Positions 43,301 through 52,555 of a stretch of 64,000 nt of DNA are shown piece after piece. A program made the position numbers and the translations under genes. Every line of letters begins with the position of its first letter. Position 1 is the stretch's first letter. This stretch comes from Candidatus Thalassolituus haligoni (GTDB lineage Bacteria > Pseudomonadota > Gammaproteobacteria > Pseudomonadales > Oceanobacteraceae): positions 4,159,501-4,223,500 of the forward strand of contig NZ_CP139482.1 in the NCBI RefSeq assembly GCF_041222825.1, read 5' to 3'. The notes beneath the pieces were generated by a model. It was not told the DNA's origin, did not search any database, and was given only the letters and a program-made list of their open reading frames with translations.

Positions 43301-45124
43301 TTACTCCACCGTCACGCTTTTGGCCAGATTCCTCGGCTGATCAACGTCGGTGCCTTTGATAATAGCGACGTGGTAGCTCAGCAATTGCAGCGGCAAGGTG
43401 TAGACAATCGGGGCGATGAGGTCGTCGCAGGTGGGCATCGACAGTACGATCATATTGTCGGCGGGGGTGATTTCGGTGGCTTGTCCGGCGAAGACGTAGA
43501 GTTCTCCGCCACGGGCGCGGACTTCTTCGATGTTGGATTTGAGTTTTTCCACCAGGTCGTTGTGGGGTGCCACGACGACGATGGGCATTTCGGCATCGAT
43601 CAGCGCCAGTGGGCCGTGTTTGAGTTCTCCGGCGGCGTAGGCTTCGGCGTGGATGTAGGAGATTTCCTTGAGTTTGAGCGCACCTTCCATGGCAATGGGG
43701 TACTGGTCGCCACGGCCAAGGAACAGGGCGTTGTGTTTGTCGGCAAAACGTTCGGCCAGTTGTTCTATTTGGTCGTTCATTTCCAGCGCTTGCTGGATCA
43801 GCCCTGGCAGTTGTTCCAGGGCGGTGGCAATGCGCTGTTGAATGCCGCTGGCATCCGGGTGTTGTTGCGCCAGCCCGGCAGTAAGCAGTAACAGTGCGGT
43901 GAGCTGGGTGGTGAAGGCTTTGGTCGAGGCCACGCCTATTTCTGCCCCGGCGCGGGTCATCAGGGCCATGTCGGATTCGCGTACCAGTGATGAGCCGGGG
44001 ACGTTGCAGATGGTCAGGGTTTTGCGAAAGCCCAGTTGTTTGGCCAGTTTCAAGGCCGCCAGGGTGTCGGCGGTTTCGCCACTCTGGGAGATGGTCACCA
44101 GCAGGGTGTTGGGTTTGACAACGGGTTTGCGATAGCGGAATTCGGAGGCAATTTCGACGTTACAGCTGATTCCGGCCAGTGCTTCGATCCAGTAGCGGGC
44201 GGTGACGCCAGCATGGTAGCTGGTGCCGCAGGCGATGATCTGGACGTTGTCGATACCACTGAGGTCGCCCAGCGCTTCGAGGTTGAGCTGGCCATTGTGC
44301 AAGCGACCTTCCAGTGTGTTGGCGATGGCCTGGGGCTGTTCGTGGATTTCCTTGAGCATGTAGTGGCGATATTCGCCTTTGTCACCGGCATCGTGTTCGA
44401 CGGAGGTTTCGCGGGTTTCTCGCTCAACCCGTTCGTTGTCGATATTGAATATCTGTACGCTCTGACGGGTAATTTCTGCCACGTCGCCTTCTTCCAGGAA
44501 GGCAAATTTGCGGGTCACGGGCAGCAGTGCGAGCTGGTCGGAGGCGATGAAGTGTTCGCCGATACCGTAACCAATCACCAGCGGGCTGCCGGAGCGGGCA
44601 ACGACCATCCGGTCTGGGCTGGCACGGTTGATGGCGACCATTCCGTAAGCACCGTCAAGGCGCTTGCGGGTGTTTTTCACGGCATCCAGCAGCGCTGCAC
44701 CGGTGTTTACTTCGCGGGCAATCAGGTGGGCGATCACTTCGGTGTCGGTCTGGGATTGGAAGCGGTAGCCGTCGGCCTGCAGTTCACGACGCAGGCTGGC
44801 GTGGTTTTCAATGATGCCGTTGTGTACCACGGCGATATCACCGGAGACATGGGGGTGGGCGTTGGCTTCCGAAGGTTCGCCGTGGGTTGCCCAACGAGTA
44901 TGGGCAATACCCAAACCACCGGGAAGACCGTTTTCCGCCACGGCGTCGGCTAATGCCTGTACCTTGCCCAGACGCCGTACTCGGGTTAGCTGGGGGTTGG
45001 CAGCGGTGGCATCAATAATGGCGACTCCGGCGGAATCGTAGCCCCGGTATTCGAGGCGGCGCAGGCCTTCCAGCAATATTTCGACAACATCCCGCTGGGC
45101 CACGGCTCCGACAATGCCACACAT
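43301..45124 (-). CDS. glmS: Glutamine--fructose-6-phosphate aminotransferase (isomerizing)
   Basis: A 607-residue GlmS of normal length. The N-terminal nucleophile Cys2 (MCGIVGAV) starts the glutaminase domain, and two SIS domains follow ([29 protein letters not shown]). The C-terminus [13 protein letters not shown] is the conserved end that carries the Tn7 target-recognition sequence in other bacteria. It makes glucosamine-6-phosphate for peptidoglycan and LPS. AGGAG lies seven bases before ATG 45124. The island at 38-43 kb lies directly downstream of its 3' end. Confidence 0.97.
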   Translation of the reverse strand: MCGIVGAVAQRDVVEILLEGLRRLEYRGYDSAGVAIIDATAANPQLTRVRRLGKVQALADAVAENGLPGGLGIAHTRWATHGEPSEANAHPHVSGDIAVVHNGIIENHASLRRELQADGYRFQSQTDTEVIAHLIAREVNTGAALLDAVKNTRKRLDGAYGMVAINRASPDRMVVARSGSPLVIGYGIGEHFIASDQLALLPVTRKFAFLEEGDVAEITRQSVQIFNIDNERVERETRETSVEHDAGDKGEYRHYMLKEIHEQPQAIANTLEGRLHNGQLNLEALGDLSGIDNVQIIACGTSYHAGVTARYWIEALAGISCNVEIASEFRYRKPVVKPNTLLVTISQSGETADTLAALKLAKQLGFRKTLTICNVPGSSLVRESDMALMTRAGAEIGVASTKAFTTQLTALLLLTAGLAQQHPDASGIQQRIATALEQLPGLIQQALEMNDQIEQLAERFADKHNALFLGRGDQYPIAMEGALKLKEISYIHAEAYAAGELKHGPLALIDAEMPIVVVAPHNDLVEKLKSNIEEVRARGGELYVFAGQATEITPADNMIVLSMPTCDDLIAPIVYTLPLQLLSYHVAIIKGTDVDQPRNLAKSVTVE

Positions 45125-45383
45125 ACCAATACTCCTGAAGATAACCCGACACACTGAATTGGAAGGCGAGAGGTTACCACAATCCGCTATTTTCGATGCG
45201 CAGGGATCTGTGGAATCGCGCTAGATGGTGTGCAGTACGCACCCTCTGACGATCTGAGGCCATGCAAGGGTCTTAATGAGGCCATGCAGCGGCCATGATG
45301 GTGAGGGTAGAACCGGAAGGAAGGCAAGGAATTGGCCCAATGTCTCAGGCCAACCCCTCTGTGTCACTATTTTGTTTGTGCCA

Positions 45384-46016
45384 CTATTTGGCGGCGCGTT
45401 CTTTTTCGATGAGGAAATCCACCACGGCGGTCATTTTATCCTGACCACCTGCGGTGCTGGCAGAGACCACGTATTTACCGTCAACAATCAGCGCTGGTAC
45501 ACCGCTGATTTTGAACGAACGAATACGTTTGTCAGCCTGGCTCATGCGGGATTTGACGGCAAAGTTGTCATACGCCTTGTCAAATTGTTCCGCCGTAATG
45601 CCACCATGCTTGACCAGAAAATCACGTTGGTCATCCTTGTCGAGCAAGCGCTGCTTTTCCAGATGAATGGCGCGGAAAATCGGGGTATGTACCTTGTCGA
45701 GAATGCCCAGCACGTCGGCAACGTAATATAATTGCGCATGGGATACCCAGGCACGGCCAAACATTGCCGGTACGCGGGTAAATTCGACATCAGCGGGTAA
45801 GCTGCTTACCCATTGGCTCAAGGATTCATCAAGGTGAAAGCAGTGCGGACAGCCATACCAGAAGGCTTCTTCCACATGCACCTTGCCATCTGCCATGACC
45901 GGTACAGGATCGGCCAGAACATCGTAATTCACACCGGCTTCGTATTCTGCCGCCAAGGTGAGAGAGCTAATCAACAGCAGCGGGACTGCCATCCATCGTT
46001 TGATCAGCATAAGCAT
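45384..46016 (-). CDS. dsbA: Periplasmic thiol:disulfide interchange protein DsbA
   Basis: About 210 residues. A signal peptide ending TLAA precedes the thioredoxin fold with active site CPHC (WYGCPHCFHL) and the cis-Pro loop GVPALIVDGKY. It introduces disulfides into exported proteins with DsbB. Several in-frame ATGs are close together; ATG 46016 is preferred because GGAG stands six bases upstream. It sits between glmS and cytochrome c4, as in the Pseudomonas order. Confidence 0.95.
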   Translation of the reverse strand: MLMLIKRWMAVPLLLISSLTLAAEYEAGVNYDVLADPVPVMADGKVHVEEAFWYGCPHCFHLDESLSQWVSSLPADVEFTRVPAMFGRAWVSHAQLYYVADVLGILDKVHTPIFRAIHLEKQRLLDKDDQRDFLVKHGGITAEQFDKAYDNFAVKSRMSQADKRIRSFKISGVPALIVDGKYVVSASTAGGQDKMTAVVDFLIEKERAAK

Positions 46017-46154
46017 AAACATCTCCATTCAGAGTTAAAGTCGCCAGTCAGGTTGGCCAGTTAGGTGCATTTTCACACAAAGGTTCCGAATCACCTACCC
46101 GGCCAGTGGCCATGTATTCTGTTTAGTGCCAGATCATTCAGGCAAAAAAACACA

Positions 46155-46181
46155 GAAAAAAAGCGGCCAAGGCCGCTTTTT
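46155..46181. terminator. Intrinsic terminator after the cytochrome c4 gene
   Basis: GCGGCC-AA-GGCCGC is flanked by A-runs on one side and T-runs on the other, so it can work in both directions. On the minus strand it ends the cytochrome c4 transcript just past its stop at 46195. Confidence 0.9.
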
Positions 46182-46194
46182 TATCAGGCTGCGA

Positions 46195-46821
46195 TTAACG
46201 CAAACCCTGAATGTAAGACGCGACTGCTGCGATTTCGGAATCGTGCAAACGGTAAGCAGTGTCACGCATCATGCGGCTGTCACCGTCGTTGGTACGGGCA
46301 CCGGAGCTGAAATCATGCAGCTGCTTGGAAATATAGGCATCGTACTGTCCAGACAGCATCGGGAACCCGGCCAGAGCAACACCTTTACCGTTGGGGCCGT
46401 GACACGCCATACAGGCGGGTACGCCTTTGGATTCGATACCGGAACGGTAAATTTTCTGTCCCAGTTCAACCAGTTCTTCTTTGGCACCGGCACCGTTCGG
46501 TGTCTGGGCGCTGAAGTGGGCTGCCAGGTCGGCGATATCGTTGTCGGTCAATGCGGCTACAAACGCAGCCATTTCAAGAACCTGACGACGACCGTCACGA
46601 ATATCCTTGATCTGCTTGATCAGGTAGCGCTCTCCCTGTCCAGCAAGTTTAGGGAATGTTGGCACCATGCTGTTACCGTCTGCACCGTGGCAAGCAGCAC
46701 AGGTAGCAGACTTTGCTTTGCCAGCATCGGCATCGCCCTGGTAGGCGGAGGCCGCTTCACCAGCGTGGGCCGCGGACATCAGTCCGGCTGAAACAATCAG
46801 GCCAATCAACAGGTTTTTCAT
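46195..46821 (-). CDS. Diheme cytochrome c4
   Basis: A 208-residue exported cytochrome with signal peptide ending SAAHA. Two haem-binding motifs, CAACH and CMACH, lie in two similar domains with axial methionines in MVPTFPKLAGQ- and GFPMLSGQ-type segments. Cytochrome c4 passes electrons to cbb3- and other terminal oxidases. It is a separate unit from the cytochrome c5-like gene 60 nt upstream, although read-through is possible. Its place next to engB and polA is as in Pseudomonas. Confidence 0.95.
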   Translation of the reverse strand: MKNLLIGLIVSAGLMSAAHAGEAASAYQGDADAGKAKSATCAACHGADGNSMVPTFPKLAGQGERYLIKQIKDIRDGRRQVLEMAAFVAALTDNDIADLAAHFSAQTPNGAGAKEELVELGQKIYRSGIESKGVPACMACHGPNGKGVALAGFPMLSGQYDAYISKQLHDFSSGARTNDGDSRMMRDTAYRLHDSEIAAVASYIQGLR

Positions 46822-46881
46822 CGTCAGATCCAGTTAGTAAGTTAATTCTTGTCGTCGCAGTCGACGTTCGTCGCTACTGCT

Positions 46882-47190
46882 TTACTTGGGCGTCGACATA
46901 TAAGTAATCAGCGCTTTGTAGTCTTCGGCGGTGCAATCCATGCAGAGTCCGCGTGGAGGCATGGCATTAAAACCGTTGGTCACGTGGCTTACCAGTGTAT
47001 CCATGCCTTTTTCCAGACGCGGAGCCCAGGCTTCAGCACTGAAGGCAGCAGGAGAACCGATCATCGGCGCAACTTGTGGGGCATGACACGCACCGCATGA
47101 TGTATTGAATTTGGCTTCCGCATCAAATGCGTTAACGTTGGCAGACATCGCGGCGGCAGACACCGCAAGCAGGGCCAGAAATTTGGTCAT
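46882..47190 (-). CDS. Monoheme cytochrome c5-like protein
   Basis: A 102-residue exported cytochrome: a signal peptide (KFLALLAVSAAAMSANVNA), haem motif CGACH and Met ligand in GFNAMPPRG, followed by the CMDC pair found in cytochrome c5. ATG 47190 gives the signal peptide directly; the frame extends to 47208. It probably hands electrons to cytochrome c4 or an oxidase. It is divergent from engB. Confidence 0.92.
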   Translation of the reverse strand: MTKFLALLAVSAAAMSANVNAFDAEAKFNTSCGACHAPQVAPMIGSPAAFSAEAWAPRLEKGMDTLVSHVTNGFNAMPPRGLCMDCTAEDYKALITYMSTPK

Positions 47191-47360
47191 TGTGAAGTTC
47201 TCTCTCATCGGTCGTTATAAGATCAGGCTAATTTTTCACTATACTCGGCTTGCACCAGAGACTCCGCCCGGAATGTTACACCCTGTGGTAGACTGGCGAC
47301 GCCTTTTAAAGGCCAAGCATTATATATCATCAAAAACCGGACGGTCATTACGTTTACCCT

Positions 47361-48062
47361 ATGCCAAACCAGGATTCATTGACTTACACCAAGACCCACT
47401 ACCTTCGTAGTGCCGCCACATTGAGCCAATGTCCTGGCGAAATTACCCGTGAAGTCGCCTTTGCCGGCCGCTCCAACGCGGGGAAATCCAGCGCACTCAA
47501 TCGGCTTACGGGTCAGAAAAAACTGGCCAGAACCAGTAAAACGCCTGGCCGTACGCAGCTGATCAACTATTTCCAGCTCGGTGAACTGCCGCTGGCACTG
47601 GTCGACTTACCGGGCTACGGCTACGCCAAAGTCCCTATCGGTGTCAAAAATGCCTGGCAGAAAGAGCTCGGCAATTACCTGCAAAAACGCGATGCACTAG
47701 CGGGTCTGGTACTACTAATGGATATACGTCATCCACTGACCGATTATGACAAGCGCATGCTTGAATGGGCCAATGATAACGGTATGCCACTGCATCTGGT
47801 ACTGACGAAGTCCGATAAACTCAAGCGTGGCGCTGCCAAAAGTGCGCTGTTGCAGGTTTCTCAGGCAATTCGTAACAGCTCGACTGCCGTCTCGGTACAG
47901 ATGTTCTCGTCACTGAATGGCGATGGTCTAGATGAGCTAAAACAGCGTCTGAACAGCTGGTTCTTGCCAGAAACCAACACCCCTGTTGATTCAGACCTCG
48001 ATGCAGACCCCGATGCTACGCCTGTCAGCCAGGATATCGCTGATCAGTCCCCCGATCCCTGA
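47361..48062 (+). CDS. engB: Ribosome-biogenesis GTPase EngB/YihA
   Basis: A 233-residue TRAFAC GTPase. G1 is AGRSNAGKSSALN, G2 TPGRTQ, G3 DLPGYGYA, G4 TKSDKL and G5 SSLNGDG. It helps assemble the large ribosomal subunit. The C-terminus carries an acidic Asp/Pro-rich tail beyond the usual end. ATG 47361 fits the family start. It converges with polA and precedes a putative sRNA, the same order as yihA-spf-polA in enterics and engB-ersA-polA in Pseudomonas. Confidence 0.95.
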   Translation: MPNQDSLTYTKTHYLRSAATLSQCPGEITREVAFAGRSNAGKSSALNRLTGQKKLARTSKTPGRTQLINYFQLGELPLALVDLPGYGYAKVPIGVKNAWQKELGNYLQKRDALAGLVLLMDIRHPLTDYDKRMLEWANDNGMPLHLVLTKSDKLKRGAAKSALLQVSQAIRNSSTAVSVQMFSSLNGDGLDELKQRLNSWFLPETNTPVDSDLDADPDATPVSQDIADQSPDP

Positions 48063-48119
48063 CGGCTGCGAACAGCGTCACATCTTATTACAAAACGCTA
48101 CAGAATTTCTGCCCACAGG

Positions 48120-48147
48120 AACTTTGTCAGCGTTTCCCTCTTCTATA
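48120..48147 (+). promoter_or_regulatory. Sigma-E/AlgU-like promoter for the intergenic sRNA
   Basis: GAACTT at 48120-48125 (preceded by G as GGAACTT), a 17-nt spacer and TCTAT at 48143-48147 match the extracytoplasmic-stress promoter pattern GAACTT-N16/17-TCTGA well. A start near 48152-48155 would give a transcript of about 120 nt. The Pseudomonas sRNA ErsA in this location is AlgU-dependent, which supports the call. Confidence 0.6.
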
Positions 48148-48152
48148 GTGAA

Positions 48153-48275
48153 ACAATTCCCCGCACGGAATGGTGACGCAGACAGCTGCGGCACAAACAG
48201 TTCTATCCTTCGGTCATTCCCCCAGAATCCGAAGTTGACCCGGCCGTCGTCTCCACTGCGTCCGGGTCTTTTTTT
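48153..48275 (+). ncRNA. Putative small RNA between engB and polA (ErsA/Spot 42 position)
   Basis: About 120 nt follow the sigma-E-like promoter and end in a strong intrinsic terminator. There is no open frame with a ribosome site. Unpaired C-rich stretches occur (AATTCCCCGCACGGAAT forms a small hairpin; CATTCCCCC and CTATCC may be antisense seeds). The location between convergent engB and polA is that of Spot 42 in enterics and ErsA in Pseudomonas. Homology itself is not proven; the exact 5' end is estimated. Confidence 0.6.
48237..48275 (+). terminator. Intrinsic terminator of the putative sRNA
   Basis: GACCCGG (48237-48243) pairs with CCGGGTC (48262-48268), followed by seven T. The loop is long (18 nt) and could form a smaller inner hairpin. 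It lies 11 nt before the polA stop on the other strand. Confidence 0.9.
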
Positions 48276-48286
48276 ATCGGCCTGAC

Positions 48287-51097
48287 TCAGTGTGCCTCGT
48301 CCCAGTTGTCGCCAATACCGGCGTCAACCAGCAAGGGCACGCGTAACTCGGCGGCGTCCTGCATCTGCTGCTTCAGCGCTTCGGCAAACCCCTCGGCCTG
48401 ATCCGCTTTTACCTCCAGCACCAGTTCATCGTGTACCTGCATGATCATGCGAGCATCAAAACCGGAATCCGGCAACCAGTTGGCTACCCGGATCATGGCG
48501 CGCTTGATAATGTCGGCGGCACTGCCCTGCATCGGCGCGTTGATCGCCGTGCGCTCAGCGTGCTGGCGACGGGGAGCGTTGCGGGATTTGATTTCTGGCA
48601 GGTACAAGCGGCGACCAAAGATGGTTTCGACATAGCCCAGGTCTTTGGCGTGTTCGCGGGTATTGTCCATATAATCACGGACACCGGGGTAACGTTCGAA
48701 GTAGAGATTGACGTAATCCTGGGCTTCGCCACGACCAATGCCCAGCTGCTTGGCCAGTCCAAACGCCGACATACCATAGATCAGGCCAAAGTTGATTGCC
48801 TTGGCGCTGCGGCGCTGGTTGTCGGTGACGTCAGCTTCGCTAACGCCAAACACTTCCGCTGCGGTGGCGCGGTGTACGTCGCGCCCTTCGCTGAAGGCTT
48901 TCAGCAACCCGGCATCACCGGACAGGTGTGCCATGATGCGCAATTCAATTTGAGAGTAGTCAGCCGCCACCAGCTTGTAGCCTGGAGGAGCGATAAAGGC
49001 CTGGCGAATCCGGCGTCCTTCTTCGGAGCGAATCGGGATGTTTTGCAGGTTCGGATCACTGGACGACAAACGCCCGGTGGCCGCCACAGCCTGATGGTAG
49101 GAGGTGTGCACCCGACCGGTGGAACCGGCAATCATGGTCGGCAGTTTGTCGGTGTAGGTGCTTTTTAACTTCGATAAGCTGCGGTTTTCGAGAATGATTT
49201 TTGGCAGTTCATGACCTTCGTCCGCCAGCTCGACCAGCACGTCTTCAGCGGTAGACGGCGCGCCTTTGGGGGTTTTCTTTTTTACCGGTAACCCGAGTTT
49301 CTGGTAGAGAATTTCTCCCAGCTGTTTCGGTGAACCGAGGTTAAAAACCTGTCCGGCAACGTCGTGGGCCTGCTGTTCCAGCTGTTGCAGCTTTTGCTCC
49401 AGCTCGGCACTTTGCTCATGCAGTTTATCCGCGTCGATCAAGGCCCCGAGAGACTCCATCGCGGTTAATATCGGCATGGCGGGCATTTCGATGTCGGTAA
49501 ACACCTTGGCCAGCGCGCCCTGTTGTTGCAGTTTTGGCCATAACGTCTGATGCAGTCGCAGGGTGATGTCGGCATCTTCGGCTGCGTATGGCCCGGCGAC
49601 GTCCAGTTCCACCTGATTGAACGTTTTCTGTTTGGCGCCCTTGCCAGCCACGTCTTCAAAACTCGTGGTTTTGTAACCCAGATATTTTAACGCCAGGCTG
49701 TCCATATCGTGACGGGTCGCCACGGAATCCAGCACGTAGCTTTCCAACTGGGTGTCGAACTGGACTCCTTGCAGGTTAATGCCGTGGTTGGCCAGTACGT
49801 GGGCGTCGTATTTCATGTGCTGACCAACTTTTTTCAGTTTGTTGTCTTCCAGCAGCGGTTTGAGTTGCGCCAGTACTGCCTCGCGGTCGAGCTGTACTGG
49901 TGCGCCTTCGTAGTCGTGCGCCAGTGGCACATAGGCGGCCTTGCCGACGGCCACCGCAAACGAGACGCCGACGATACGGGCATCCTTGTAGTTGAGCGAG
50001 GTGGTTTCGGTATCAAAGGCAAACAACTCGCTGGTTTTTAGCTGTTCAATCCAGCCGTCGAGCACAGCTTGTGTCAGTACCATGTCGTACTGGCCTGGCT
50101 CGGCACTGACAATGACGTCTTCTTTGTCAGTGTCTGCTCCCGCTTCTGCCATCGTCGCACGGCTTTCCTCTGAGCTGGCTGTCTCGGAGCTGGTGGCAGC
50201 ACTGGTGTTAGCAGGACGGTTCGTCGTCTCATCCGTCAGCTCGGCAATCCAGGCCTTGAATTCCATATTGCGGTACAGTTCCAGCAACGCGGTCTTGTCG
50301 GTCGCTGTGCTTTTCAGCTCGCCGAGGGGCTGTTCCAGCGCGACATCGCATTTGATGGTCGCCAGTTGTTTAGACAAAAACGCCTGCTCCTGGTGCTCTT
50401 CCAGCTTTACGGCCATGGTTTTGGCACCGCGAAACGCCAGGTCTTTGACCTTGTCGAGGTTGGCGTAAATCTCTTCCAGTGAGCCCAGCCCGGCCACCAG
50501 CCCGACGGCGGTTTTTTCACCGACCTTGGGCACGCCGGGAATGTTATCGACCTTGTCGCCCATCAGCGCCAGGTAGTCGATGATATGCTCAGGCGGTACG
50601 CCAAATTTCTCTTTCACCCCTTCCACGTCCAAAAAGGTGTTGGTCATGGTGTTGATCAGCGAGACATGAGAATCCACCAGCTGCGCCATGTCCTTGTCGC
50701 CGGTGGAGACAATCACCTGACAGCCGCTCGATTCTGCCTGCACCGCCAGGGTGCCAATCACATCGTCGGCTTCAACGCCGTCGATAATCAGCAACGGCAA
50801 GCCCATGGCACGAATGATGTTATGGATCGGCTCAATCTGTTCACGCAGCTCATCCGGCATCGGTGGACGATGGGCCTTGTACTCCGGGTACATGTCGTTG
50901 CGAAAGGTTTTGCCCTTGGCATCAAACACCGCCACCATCTGAGCGTCTGGATAGTCTTTTTGCAGTCGTTTGATCATGCTGATCACGCCTTTCACCGCAT
51001 TGGTGTGAACACCTCGGGAGTTGGTCAGCAACGGAATGGCGTGAAAGGCGCGGAACAGATAGGAAGATCCGTCGATAAGAACAACAGACTTGGACAT
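48287..51097 (-). CDS. polA: DNA polymerase I
   Basis: A 936-residue family A polymerase with all three domains. The 5'-nuclease starts KSVVLIDGSSYLFRAFHA and has GVEADDVIGTLA. The 3'-5' exonuclease has FDTETTSL, so it is proofreading-competent. The polymerase has motif A AADYSQIELRIMAHLS, motif B RRSAKAINFGLIYG and motif C MQVHDELVLEV. It fills gaps in repair and removes Okazaki primers. AGGAA lies eight bases before ATG 51097; the frame is open to 51340 but unconserved there. It is divergent from the DUF2782 gene. Confidence 0.97.
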   Translation of the reverse strand: MSKSVVLIDGSSYLFRAFHAIPLLTNSRGVHTNAVKGVISMIKRLQKDYPDAQMVAVFDAKGKTFRNDMYPEYKAHRPPMPDELREQIEPIHNIIRAMGLPLLIIDGVEADDVIGTLAVQAESSGCQVIVSTGDKDMAQLVDSHVSLINTMTNTFLDVEGVKEKFGVPPEHIIDYLALMGDKVDNIPGVPKVGEKTAVGLVAGLGSLEEIYANLDKVKDLAFRGAKTMAVKLEEHQEQAFLSKQLATIKCDVALEQPLGELKSTATDKTALLELYRNMEFKAWIAELTDETTNRPANTSAATSSETASSEESRATMAEAGADTDKEDVIVSAEPGQYDMVLTQAVLDGWIEQLKTSELFAFDTETTSLNYKDARIVGVSFAVAVGKAAYVPLAHDYEGAPVQLDREAVLAQLKPLLEDNKLKKVGQHMKYDAHVLANHGINLQGVQFDTQLESYVLDSVATRHDMDSLALKYLGYKTTSFEDVAGKGAKQKTFNQVELDVAGPYAAEDADITLRLHQTLWPKLQQQGALAKVFTDIEMPAMPILTAMESLGALIDADKLHEQSAELEQKLQQLEQQAHDVAGQVFNLGSPKQLGEILYQKLGLPVKKKTPKGAPSTAEDVLVELADEGHELPKIILENRSLSKLKSTYTDKLPTMIAGSTGRVHTSYHQAVAATGRLSSSDPNLQNIPIRSEEGRRIRQAFIAPPGYKLVAADYSQIELRIMAHLSGDAGLLKAFSEGRDVHRATAAEVFGVSEADVTDNQRRSAKAINFGLIYGMSAFGLAKQLGIGRGEAQDYVNLYFERYPGVRDYMDNTREHAKDLGYVETIFGRRLYLPEIKSRNAPRRQHAERTAINAPMQGSAADIIKRAMIRVANWLPDSGFDARMIMQVHDELVLEVKADQAEGFAEALKQQMQDAAELRVPLLVDAGIGDNWDEAH

Positions 51098-51200
51098 AAC
51101 AGAATTCCTGTAGACTCGGCAAAACCCGGACGCTAGCGCTGGGGTTCGCGTCCGGGTCGGCATACAATGAGGAAGAACTAAAATTGGAAGGCATCCTAAC

Positions 51201-51503
51201 ATGAAGACCCCGACTCGTCTGAACCTCCGTCGTATTGCCGCCGCGCTTGGCGTCACTCTGGCTTCAGCGCTGTTTTCAACCTCTGGCTTTGCTGCCGACC
51301 CAAGCGGTGAATCGGTCACGATTCGGAATGATGGCGACAAAACCTTCTACGAGTTCCGCGTCAACGGCAAGTTGGTCGAAATCAAGGTCGAGCCTAAAGT
51401 TGGCAAGCCTTACTACCTGGTGCCAGAAGCTCAGGGCGAGGACTTTGTCCGCAAGGACAACCCGGATATCGTCGTGCCCAAGTGGGTGATCTTCCGCTGG
51501 TAA
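51201..51503 (+). CDS. DUF2782-family small periplasmic protein
   Basis: A 100-residue exported protein with signal peptide ending SGFA-AD. The mature part, with TIRNDGDKTFYEFRVNGKL and KVGKPYYLVP and the ending PKWVIFRW, is the DUF2782 signature. Function is unknown. In Pseudomonas this gene also sits between polA and thrB, and here thrB starts 24 nt after its stop, so they are probably co-transcribed. Confidence 0.9.
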   Translation: MKTPTRLNLRRIAAALGVTLASALFSTSGFAADPSGESVTIRNDGDKTFYEFRVNGKLVEIKVEPKVGKPYYLVPEAQGEDFVRKDNPDIVVPKWVIFRW

Positions 51504-51526
51504 AGCGGATTCGATATAACCATTCT

Positions 51527-52555
51527 ATGTCTGTCTATACTCCGGTTCCGCAATCATCCCTGGCAAGCTGGCTTGAACAGTTCGAGCTTGGCCCGCTGCT
51601 GTCTTTTCGTGGCATCGCCGGGGGGATTGAAAATACCAACTATTTTGTCACCACCACGGCCGGTGAGTTTGTGCTGACGCTGTTTGAGCACCATGCCGCC
51701 GATGAAGTCGAACAGTTTGTGGCGTTGGCCAACCATCTGGGTGTGGCCAATCGGCGTCATCCCCAGTCGTCGTTACCGGTACCCGCGCCTGTCTCCAATC
51801 GTGACGGCCAGTGGCTGTTTTGTCTGGAACATAAACCGGCCATTCTGTGTCCGCGCCTGGCTGGCGAACATGTTGAGTTTCCCGCTGCCAGTCATACCTG
51901 TCAGGCCGCTGCCGCACTGGCCCAATTGCATCTGGCCGCTGCCGACCTGAAGGTCCAACGCCCGAACGCTCGCGGCCTGGACTGGTGGATCACGATGGCG
52001 GGAACGCTGACAGCGGCGCTGGATGACAGCGATATGGCGCTGTTGCGCGATGAAATTGAGCAGCAACGTCTGATTCACAGTGACTGGCTGGCCTTGCCAC
52101 ACGGATGGATTCATGGCGACCTCTTCCACGACAATGTTCTGTTTGAGAATACCGCCGCTGGCCCGAAACTGGGGGCCATTCTGGATTTATATAACGCTTG
52201 TCAGGATGCATGGATTTTTGACCTCGCCATTGTCGCCAACGACTGGTGTTGCGATGTTGATGGCCACTGGGACGAAACCTTGTTGACGGCGTTACTGGAT
52301 GGTTATCAATCGGTACGGCCATTCACTATGTCAGAGCAAAACCTCTGGCCAATGGCGTTACGTGCAGCAGCACTGAGGTTCTGGCTCAGCCGGATATTGA
52401 CCCGGCAACTGCAAGCCGCGCAGCTGACGTCGGCAGACGGGCAGATGGCGATTTCCAAAGACCCGAATGAATACCGCAACAAGTTGTGTCACAGGCGGCA
52501 GTCAGCGATAAAACAGATCACCCCAACTGGCGGGCAGCCCGGTGCAACTCGCTGA
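51527..52555 (+). CDS. thrB: Homoserine kinase, ThrB (aminoglycoside-phosphotransferase fold)
   Basis: A 342-residue kinase of the APH-fold ThrB class used by Pseudomonas and relatives rather than the GHMP type. It has GGIENTNYFV near the N-terminus, the catalytic loop HGDLFHDNVLF and the metal site region ILDLYNACQDAW (usually IDFYNAC). It phosphorylates homoserine in threonine synthesis. ATG 51527 gives the family N-terminus SVYTPV. Its last 38 nt overlap the 3' end of the convergent kinase gene. The C-terminal tail after residue 320 looks unconserved. Confidence 0.93.
   Translation: MSVYTPVPQSSLASWLEQFELGPLLSFRGIAGGIENTNYFVTTTAGEFVLTLFEHHAADEVEQFVALANHLGVANRRHPQSSLPVPAPVSNRDGQWLFCLEHKPAILCPRLAGEHVEFPAASHTCQAAAALAQLHLAAADLKVQRPNARGLDWWITMAGTLTAALDDSDMALLRDEIEQQRLIHSDWLALPHGWIHGDLFHDNVLFENTAAGPKLGAILDLYNACQDAWIFDLAIVANDWCCDVDGHWDETLLTALLDGYQSVRPFTMSEQNLWPMALRAAALRFWLSRILTRQLQAAQLTSADGQMAISKDPNEYRNKLCHRRQSAIKQITPTGGQPGATR

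Noticed and set aside
44036..44953. A 305-codon plus-strand frame opposite glmS
   Set aside because: Fully antisense to glmS, with low-complexity shadow composition rich in Gly, Val, Phe and Asp. No start context.
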